A stretch of 64,000 nucleotides of DNA from Glandiceps talaboti (lineage: Eukaryota; Hemichordata; Enteropneusta; Spengelidae). A program made the position numbers and the translations under genes. Shown one piece after another: positions 49,301-60,100 of this stretch (the first letter of the stretch is position 1; each line of letters opens with the position of its first letter). The stretch spans positions 13,463,842 to 13,527,841 of the forward strand of contig NC_135549.1 of the NCBI RefSeq assembly GCF_964340395.1, given 5' to 3'. The notes beneath the pieces were generated by a model. It did no database searches. It was given only the letters and a program-made list of their open reading frames with translations, and had not been told where the DNA came from.

Positions 49301-52300
49301 CTAACTAACAACCTGTATAACTAACAACCTGTAAGAATGGCAGAACACAAGTTATCGATTTACAGTATTGCTAACTAACAACCTGTAAGATGGCAGAACA
49401 CAAGTTATCGATTTACAATATTGCTAACTAACAACCTGTATAACTAACAACCTGTAAGATGGCAGAACACAAGTTATTGATTTGCAGTATTGCTAACTAA
49501 CAACCTGTAAGAATGGCAGAACACAAGTTATCGATTTACAATATTGCTAACTAACAACCTGTAAGAATGGCAGTACACAAGTTATCGATTTACAGTATTG
49601 CTAACTAACAACCTGTAAGAATGGCAGTACACAAGTTATTGATTTACAGTATTGCTAACTAACAACCTGTAAGAATGGCAGTACACAAGTTATCGATTTA
49701 CAATATTGCTAACTAACAACCTGTAAGAATGGCAGTACACAAGATATCGATTTACAGTATTGCTAACTAACAACCTGTAAGATGGCAGTACACAAGTTAT
49801 TGATTTACAATATTGCTAACTAACAACCTGTAAGAATGGCAGTACACAAGTTATTGATTTACAGTATTGCTAACTAACAACCTGTAAGAATGGCAGTACA
49901 CAAGTTATCGATTTACAGTATTGCTAACTAACAACCTGTAAGAATGGCAGTACACAAGTTATTGATTTACAGTATTGCTAACTAACAACCTGTAAGAATG
50001 GCAGTACACAAGTTATCGATTTTCAATATTGCTAACTAACAACCTGTATAACTAACAACCTGTAAGAATGGCAGTACACAAGTTATTGATTTACAGTATT
50101 GCTAGCTTCTACTTACACCAAATAAATATAGTATATCAATAAAACAGTGCCAACAGTCAAAGTTCTGCCAACTGATATTTTCTTGATAGTTTACAATGCA
50201 TTAGTGGAAAAAGCACAAAAATCATCAACTGAGACCACATAGATGGTCACATTTTTTAAATTCAATATACCCCATCTACCTTAGTATGTCCAATATAGAA
50301 CATTTACGCATCACCAAAATATCAGTTCTTTAGATTTAATTGAGTATCAAAATATAAGAGAAATAAACACTGCTGATGTATTTCTTGAGTACCTTTCAAC
50401 GGTCTGTTTTTGAACTGTTCCATCACTGACAACCTACCTTTCCAGTAGTCTTTATACCTTTTATAAGGCATAGAAATATGATAAACCATGCCAGCAACAA
50501 GAGTAATGCTAGATCCCACTGGATGCCACCAAAACTATCGATACCATCACTTAGACGCAGAACACGGTTACTGAAATAAATAATAAGTCTTGAGGCAAGA
50601 GAGTCTTTAACCCAAAGGAAAGGAAACAATAGATTATCAGCAATACTGAAAAAAACAAATGATTTCACAGTTTGGACACTAGGAGTGCTGTTCAGAACCT
50701 GATTGGATGGTGGGTGGTGGCAATTACTACTGTTCTGTAGAATACTTTTGAACGTTGCATTAGCTCTAATTCCAGGTGTTTGCTGACCAAAAATCAATGG
50801 CATTCTTAGCAAATTTCTACTAATTTTACTCTACATATTACAATATTTGGATGGCGTAATTTGGAAGAGCTCATACAATTATTTTACATGCATTTCAATA
50901 AACATTTCATGCACTATTACCATGTCACATATCGTAGCATGTGTAAAAAAAGATATTAAATTTGCTTTTTATTCATTGGTCTTATATATAAAATAAATTA
51001 TCAAGATGTACCGTACTACATACATACAATTGAATTCATTTGACCAGCGTGAAAGGAATAGACACAACTATGTATTTCTAGATAAACTCAATTGATAAGA
51101 CCCATGTATATAAACAATTACACCCTTTGGAAAGTTCAATTCAAACAAAAAGCCAAGACTTTGGTGTGGTATCTGATACAGGAGATCTTAAAATACCATG
51201 ATGCCTAAGCTACACTGAAGTTGATGTTACAGGGCCAGTGGGAGGGGGGAGTGTACCAATCACCTTTGTAAACTAGTTTGACTAAATTGATTGTACAGAT
51301 AGACTTCATTCATTAAACTTGACAGGATGTTTTGCAAACAGCAGGACACCACTTCCCATTAAAAACCATTCCAAAGATAAAGTGGGGTGAAGCAACCACT
51401 TTCAGTGAGGTAAAGAATTATATATAGCAACACTGAAAAACATTACAATGAAACAAGCTGAGACACATAAATACAAATTTGAATGTTTAGTATGCCTTTC
51501 CCATATCTTTGAAAATGAAATATCAATATTTGGGGTGTACAAAAAACCTGTATGAGTAATGTAATAAAATAAGTAGTTGAATTGCTAGCTGGATCTACAC
51601 TCTTACATACACGGTGTAATTTCCTTAAAGTCCAAAGTCTGCCTCAAGATCAAATACACTTGAGTTACAAAGACTGATATGGATTATGGCTGGGTGCCTG
51701 TGTGTATGGCAAGGATTCCCCTGCCTGTTAGACTGAAACATGAAACTACAAATTGGAATTTACACAACCCGATTCATTCATTTCAAAATCTACAGCCTAT
51801 TAGGGTCTGTGTACAGCTATTCTAATACAATCAACTTCAGTCAGTCTAGTCATGGATCTATTATCTATGTTGTAATCAGAGACCACACAGCATTGATTGT
51901 TTGAATTGAACTTGCCAAAGAAAGTACTTGTTTATATACATGGGTCTTATCAATTGAATTTATCTTGAAAATCATAGTTGTGTCTAATTCCTTTCACCAC
52001 TGCTGTAAATGTCAGGTGCAGCCAACCAGTTATTTTTCTGAAATTATTACAGAAAGTTAAAACATAGCTAATGAACACTTTTTACATAATTTTACGTTTG
52101 ATTCAAGATTGGAGGGGAAAGTGAAAGCTGTTCGTATCTGCCTTCCCACTGTGGTATTACACGACCTGTCCTCCCGCCAGATTTGCCTGCCCACTGCCTG
52201 CTCCCCGCAATTTCCAAGGTTTCCCCTCTCTCCGCTACCCTCTACCAGACATATGGCCTCTGTCCACTATTCGTTGAAGCCCTAATGTTAAATTTACTCT

Positions 52301-55300
52301 GGAGGCTATTTGATATACTCACAACAAAACAGTTTCTCCTTCTAATACATACGTATTGACAGATGTCAGTTGACATATTAGATCGTGCTGCAATCTCAAT
52401 GCACTGCCTCACCAGTTTCGATGACACACGCAGTCAAAAATTAATTATTGTATTACATAATTAATCTTGTGAATATTGTAAAAAAAAGAGTAAAATTTGT
52501 TTACTAACTTCCTGAAAAAATATCGAAAACTGCCCGCTTTGCCCACTAGTGATTCCCCTCCCCCCATATCTTACAGCTGAAATACCGGTATATGTTGCCC
52601 ACTGAAATACCAGGCCATTTTTCTCCTCCCTCTGGCCAAGATTGGAAATTGCCCGCCAACTGAAAAATTGAGTACAAACAGCTTTTTGCATGAACAGCTT
52701 TGTTGGCTGCACCTGAAATGTTGCACTTACGTCCAGAATTCTTGTGATGCTGTTACCGGTTTCAAAGATGTGTCATTCGTCCAGTTCATGGTCATGTTTA
52801 GATTATTTGTGCTATTGGCATTGCTATAGGCAAAAGCTGTTTCTGTAACATTAGTTGCATTAAGCATTGCCATTTTGCTACGAGTTGAGCATGCCTCGGT
52901 ATTCCACCAATTATCGCAGGTTGACCACGGTAGATTGGGAATGGCAGTGAAGGATGAAATGAAGAAATACAGGATGTACATAATGATGGCATTGTAATAG
53001 ATTGTAGTCAATCCTGTGATGATAACCATACCAATACCAGCACCTAACAGAAACAAACCATAGTAAAAACATGCAGTTATTGTAATGTATACATTGATGT
53101 ATACTTTTATCATTGTTACATTTCATTAAAAGTGGCCATATGGATGAGAATTGGGTATTTATTTTGGATTTCTAATTTATAAAACAAATTTATCATGAGT
53201 ACCCGCTCAATTATTTTGGGTTTTGCTCATTAACTGTTTCTCCTAAAATTCCATTGTCTAAATTGGACACAGTGCCAATTAAGTAAATGTTGACAACATC
53301 ACAGTTTGCCGTTTTGTGCAACAATTTACTCTAAAACAGGACACATCAAAAGATGCGTCAGTTAGTGGCGACAAAACAAACAGTCCAGGCGAAACCACAC
53401 CAACTTAGGTCTGTATCGAGTGTGGTTGATGCAACCCTTGATGTCTTCTATTTTAGAGTATATTGTTGCAGAAAACACCCAAATGCTAAGCTCTTATGAC
53501 CAGAATTGAGGTCTTCGAAACACACTGAATCCTGGTCATAAGAGCTTAGTATTTGCCGTTTTGTGCAACAATTTGCTCTAAAACAGGACACATCAAACGA
53601 TGCGTCAGTTAGAGGCGACAAAACAAACAGTCCAGGCGAAACCACACCAACTTACGTCTGTATCAAGTGTGGTTGATGCAACCCTTGATGTCTTCTATTT
53701 TAGAGTAAGTTGTTGCAGAAACCAACCAAATGTTAAGCTCTTATGACCAGAATTGAGGTCTTCGAAACACATAAGAGCTTAGCATTTGGGGATTTTCTGC
53801 AACAATTTACTGTAAAACAGAACGCATCAAAGGGCCATCAACATAGATTGACAGTACAAGCAGTCTTCACGACGAGTGTTTTCGGTGACCAACAATTCTG
53901 ACTCTCCGGTGCCCCGGCGTTGGCAGTCCCTGGATCATGGATGGGTGGGTACCCATGCTTGTTAGCGAAATTTCATATGTACCCCTTTTCCAGGAATATT
54001 TCAATGAAAAAGAACCCCCCCCCCCTCTTTTATAGTGAATCTGGGAGAAAATCACTGCAAAAAAACCCTTTCCGAAATCCAGGAGGTTTTACCTTCAAGG
54101 ACACCTAATCCATACACTGCACATGGTCCTGGATTACGAGAACTTCCTCCCCAGGCCTTTGTCAAGGAAGTTTCTTCCGAGAGAGAGAGAGAGAGTAGAA
54201 AAGGGGCATCCTACCCATATTCTTGGATTTGAAAAAGTACCCCTTTTTTACGATTCCACGAACCTTTGGCCAACGAAAAACATTCCCTATTTTGTGAAAT
54301 TTCTAATGAAATACAATAAATAATGTATTGAGTTTGGGGGATAGGTTCTTGATAAAGTAAACGTCAATTTTGAAGTAAAACTGTGTAATATGGTGAACTT
54401 TATACATAAAGTACCTTTGAACAATCTGCAAACTTTCCAGGCAGTGATGGGACCCTCGCTGCAGAACTGACCAAATGCAACTTCCAGGAAAAAGAGTGGC
54501 ATTCCACATAAAGCCATAAACAACAGGTAAGGGATGAGAAAGGCACCTGAAAATAAGAAGGTATTCATTTACAATATCTAGTATACACGACATACTTAGG
54601 GACCAGTCAGTTTCTTAGACCTGGGGGTATGGATCTGTAGGGGGTCACCCTTTTTTTGAAATTGGCAGTAGGGGGGGGTCACGCTGTTTTGAAAATTGTG
54701 GATGGGGGGGGGGGGGTCATTGTGTTTTGGATTGTGATGGAAGAAAAAAATCCTTTTCTATACAATGCATATAGCCTTGTCTGAAATGTGGTACATGTCA
54801 GTATTTGTTCTTGTCTTACATGAATTCTTTAATATTACTGTATTAGTTCAAACATAACTATAAATATACATATACATATATTACCTAGCTACCACACTAG
54901 TTAATGCTTTACTTATATTGCACTTTGAGGCAAAAGTGAACTTGAAGGTTTCGTAATGGAAATCTTCATAGATAGTTTATAAAAGAAGTTAATATAAATT
55001 GTTCTACTCGTCAGTATGAACTTGTCAGAAGGGATTAATACACTTTCTATTTTGGACACTACATGTTATTGACACTACAAATCACCACATCTCTGTCGGA
55101 AACCATGTCGGAGACTCAAGGTCTTGAACAATCTCTTGTGCTAACATTGGTCATTAATCATAAATTCCCCAAACAGATGTTGCTATTTACCATTCCCAAA
55201 GTAGTTCTTCAGTAGCTTTCTAGTACCCTAAAGTGTCTGGTGTGTCCTTCAATACCACCTAAAGTTCTCTAATATACCGGTGACTTTAGTATACATGCAA

Positions 55301-57119
55301 TATTAATGCCCCTATACCAATGTTACGAGCCAATTTTTATGTGACATGGGAAACTCATTTCATTTTCTTGGAAATATTACCTCAAAGGCTATGAAGAACC
55401 TAAACATTGCCTTAATAGAAGCAAAAAACTCAAGATCTGCCAGGGGGAATACCCCAAGGACTCCCTCACCCCCAGAGGTCACTCATGCATTCAACCAACA
55501 ATCAGATGCACCAACAACCTTTTTGCTGTCATAATGGTATTAAACTTTTCTTAAATATTTTCACCCCATTCTAATTTGAGATGACATTGTCTTTAAAGAT
55601 GTGAAATGTTTGCCAAGATAGTCTAAAATTGCCTTAAACTCCAAATCTCCCCTACCAATGATACTACCAGTAGATGTGCTGACCTTTACTACATGTATAT
55701 AATGATGCCATTTAACTTTTTTAAGAACATATTTCAACCCTATGTAAGTTATAAAAAATAGTTTCTGATACTTGATGGTGCTGTCTTGTATTGCTTGAAA
55801 GAATCTGAATAGCCTAAATATTGGCTTTAAGAGTAAAAATCCTCCAGGGCTTCTAGAGGGAGACCCCCTCAGACCCCCCACATGAGGTGGACATATCCCA
55901 GTCTCAAGCTCTTCCTCTCTTACTGTCAAGATGCTATCAAAGTATATTTCAAAAATATTTCCACCCTATGTAGTTGCTTTTTACATGTTGGTGCTGTCTT
56001 GTATAAAGTTTGGAAATTATTTTCTGAAAATATCTGAATAGTCTCAAAATTGACTTTTAAGAGTTAAAATCATTTTCAGCTTCTCGGGGGAGACTCCCTA
56101 GGATCCCCCATAAGAGATATACATATTCCCTTCTCAAGCTTTCCCCCTACCTTTCATTGTCAAGATGGTATTAAACTCCTTTTGGAATATATTTACCCTG
56201 TGTAGTCAATAATTATAATTATGATAGTGCTAGCCCGGAATCTTATAAAGCAGTCCATGCTGAGTTACAATAAAAAAATACCTGTCATGTGAATACTATA
56301 TTGGGGGGGGGGGGGGGGGGGGGGGGGGGAGGAGTCATCATTTTTTTTTGGTTTTACAGATATGGGGTCAGTGACTTTTTAGAAGTTTAGAACAGGTGGG
56401 GTAGGTTTATTTTTTTAATTTATTTTTTTATGTGTGAGTGTCTAGTCCAGGTGGTTATGTTTTCCGTTGTTTTCCATATGGTCTCTGTGTTATTGGTTTC
56501 TTCTCATCAGATGTACAGCCATTACAAATTGGAAGAACAGTTTTATATTGTCTTTTTAAGATGATATCGGCCTGCAGAAGGCATTTCCAAATCCAACTAT
56601 TTCAACCTCTCCTTTATATAGTGGGTAATGTTAATGAAGGTACAAGTTTATTAATTTCTGTTCATTTTCTGCCAACACGAAGGGGTGATGCTCAAAACGT
56701 CGAAAAACAAATAGCCAGTAAAAATGACAAGATTGAAGTGCATCTCCAAAAGTGGTCATGCATGGAACAAGTTAAATTGTAATTTCAAGAGCTGTGTACA
56801 TTACACGTAAAATTTCCTTTCCAGAGCAACCCCCCCCCCCTTTTTTTTCCTTTCTGTCCGGTCTTTTTGTGAGTGTATCTTGTGGTTTGTATACTTTATT
56901 TTTTTGCAAAAAAAACCACATTTGAATAAAATTTGTTAAAGAGAAAAACAAAAAACAAAAAACAAAAAACAAAAGGTGAGGAACGATTTACAATGCACAT
57001 ATTGGTGTCCTTCCGCCAGGCATTGCAACACACATCACCAAATCCCCTAATACATGTAATAACATGAACCAGGATGTGTATAAATCAGACTCCCGTAAGC
57101 GAGTAAGCTTAGCTTATAC

Positions 57120-57161
<42 letters not shown>

Positions 57162-60100
57162 TTTATTGCATAACAACATGCCATAGCAAGCACGGAAAAG
57201 CATACAAAAATAACATACACAAATAAAGTGAATTCAATACAATCATTTAGCCAACTGCTGGAGGACTGTTTACATCAACAAGAAATTTTCCAAGAGGAAG
57301 TTTATCATCAGAGGTCAAAATGTGCAAAAAATTCTGTCACGCCAATAACAAAAGAATTACATACAAAGCTTTCAAATATTAACATTCGACCGAATAAATA
57401 CAAATTTTGAATCTCTTTGACGATAGTAGTAGCTGGTAAGATCAAAAAGGTGTTGAAATCGGAACTGGAAACTGTAATTTCAAACGTCCCACCTTAACTC
57501 GTTCGCGCCTTTTTTCCCTACGTTTTATCTAAACTTAAGTCGTTGCCGCGCTCTGATCCGGCGCAATACTACTATAATCGCATACTGATATCGAGGGCCG
57601 AAGGTCCACTAGGGCATCGTACATACAGAGGAAGCCTGAAATTATGGTTGAACTTGTGATTTCGTGATTTTTGGTCCCCGAACTGGGACTTTTGTAGCCA
57701 CAGCTCATATAAGTCTGCCTATCACGTGCTAACCTTACAGTGGTTATATACACACATAGGCTTGGCAATTAATTTCAACATTTCATTACGTGATACCCAG
57801 CAGTACTTTCATTAATAACTGCTGCTACTTTTGGCAAATCTTGCATCCATCCATCCATGCATCTATTTGTTTTACTTTCAAATTCAATTCATTGTGATCT
57901 GACGTCTTCATCATTGGCATGCATCTGCCCATACACTATCAACAATACATTAAAAGTTCAATTTCTGTTTTACAAGTTCAGATGTTGTTATTTATTCCAA
58001 ATAATTTATTATACAACTGCAGTATTACCGTAGAGAGCTGGAAAAGTAACATTTTATGCTGTGAGCATAAAATCTAATCAGTCACACCAATGTCCTTTCT
58101 GTTCTAATTAGTTTCATTAATTTTATCGATATCATTCTAAATGGGACTAACAGACTGTAAACAAATTTTATTGAACCCAGTTGGTGGTTTTTATGATCAC
58201 TGAGATGTTCTAATCCTATAATTATAATACTATTATTATCTTTCATAATCCTATAATTCTATAGCAATTATGATTTATATATACACAGCAATCACAATTA
58301 ACAATGCCAACAATGACATTACTAGGGAGTTACAGCTTTTAATCATAAGAAAAGAATTTTTAAAATGTGCAACTGCTATATTAAATTATCACGGGTAGAG
58401 ATTGAAAAAACAGAATAAAATAAATCACATACAAAGTAACAATGCCTGCAGCTCTCTCATGACTCTCATTGTTCCTCAGAGTTGAAACTATAAAGTTGTA
58501 GTTTGACATGGCTACAGTCACAAAAGATCATTCTTATTCACTTTTATTATTCACAAAAACAGTGAAAAGTTCACAGCAACTACTAACCAAAATATGGCTA
58601 AACGAGGGCAAAGTACTCAAAAATCATTCACAATATAGGAAATTCAAGACTTCTCATACTTGAGACATACATGTACTAGAAATGGCACATAAATCATGAA
58701 GAGACAGTCCAAATGTGACAAGTTCACAAGCTCAAAAAGTCAACCATTTCTTTTTTTTAGATTTATTGTGATGTATATAAAATACTAACCTCCCCCATTC
58801 CTGTAGCAGAGATATGGGAATCTCCAGACATTACTCATTCCAATGCAATATCCGATCAGAGACAGGATAAAATCTAGTTTCCCGGACCAATTGCCACGTT
58901 CTTTGTTTTCGTCCCCATCTTCAGAATCAGATTCATAGGAAAGCTTGTCCATATGATCAGTTCCTGCTAATGTGTATTTAGCCTAATGGAAATAATAACC
59001 ATGGTATTAGTCATGTTGAGGAATAAACAGATGTGGACTTGATTTTTCACTATGTTTATTCCTTGTAAACAGTCCTCATGTAGTTGGATAAGGGTTTGTA
59101 TTGACTATTGTATTCACTTCTGTATATTTTTTTTTGTATGCTTTACCATGCTTGCTATGGCATGTTTTTTTTTAATTGTTGTTGTGTAGTTACATTGTAT
59201 CTGTATATCACTGACCACAAATTATGTTCTTGTATGATGTAATTTCGTGTCAAATAAAATATACTCTACTCTACTCTACTCTACTCTACTCTACTCTGTT
59301 CTACTCTACTCTACTATTATATCCAGCCTAGGAGAATGTCTGACTGTCAGACATTAGAGCCTTGGAGGATTACAGTGTGAGTGAAACTTTCAGATCTCTT
59401 CAACAGGTTTAACTTATTTAAAGTCATCAATCACATCTCACATTACTGTCAGAGCTAACCTGTCAATTTATAATATGCCCATGTACTTTATGTATAGGCC
59501 AGAGACTGAATTGACTATAGCTGCCTTGACATGCTGGCTTAAGTATTCTGGTGAACAACATTTTCAATTTTCAAGCCAGCTGAGATAGCCATGGCAGGTT
59601 TCTGGGCTACATGTGTATTGACTATCGTGTAAAGAATATAGAACTATTGCTTGATCCGCCTTCATATCTGTCGAGTTTTATTAGGACATATAAACAGATA
59701 AGAAATCATTTATTTTATTACTAATCAACAAAAGCTTTGGGAGCCCATGAACCATTTTGAAAACAAGGAAATGTACAATAAAACAAATTATGGGGGTGGG
59801 GGGTGTGGATGTTTTGGACCCAACAACAAATTTTTTTCAAGCCACCATGACAGCAATTTTTTTTTTTTGCAAGAGCAACTAGACACCAATTTTATTTTTT
59901 ATTTGCCAAGTAGGGGTGCAGCAAATTTCTTAAAAATCAATATATGTTTTAAATTTGACTTTTCACTGTGTTGTGTCACGTCACATAACTTTTTATTTTT
60001 GAAATTGAATTTACATATTACTGATGGAATTTAATTGACACACCCCTAAGAACGTTCCCACCAAATTTCAGACCAATCTGCATGATGGTAGTTTTTGAGT

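Noticed and set aside
48165-50104. CRISPR-like array (regular 54-bp repeats)
   Set aside because: Whole units are repeated without unique spacers, in an animal intron; it is a minisatellite.
55561-55929. 122-residue ORF in intron 2 of copy A
   Set aside because: Inside the G-rich dispersed element; sister copies at 63850-64000 do not preserve the frame.
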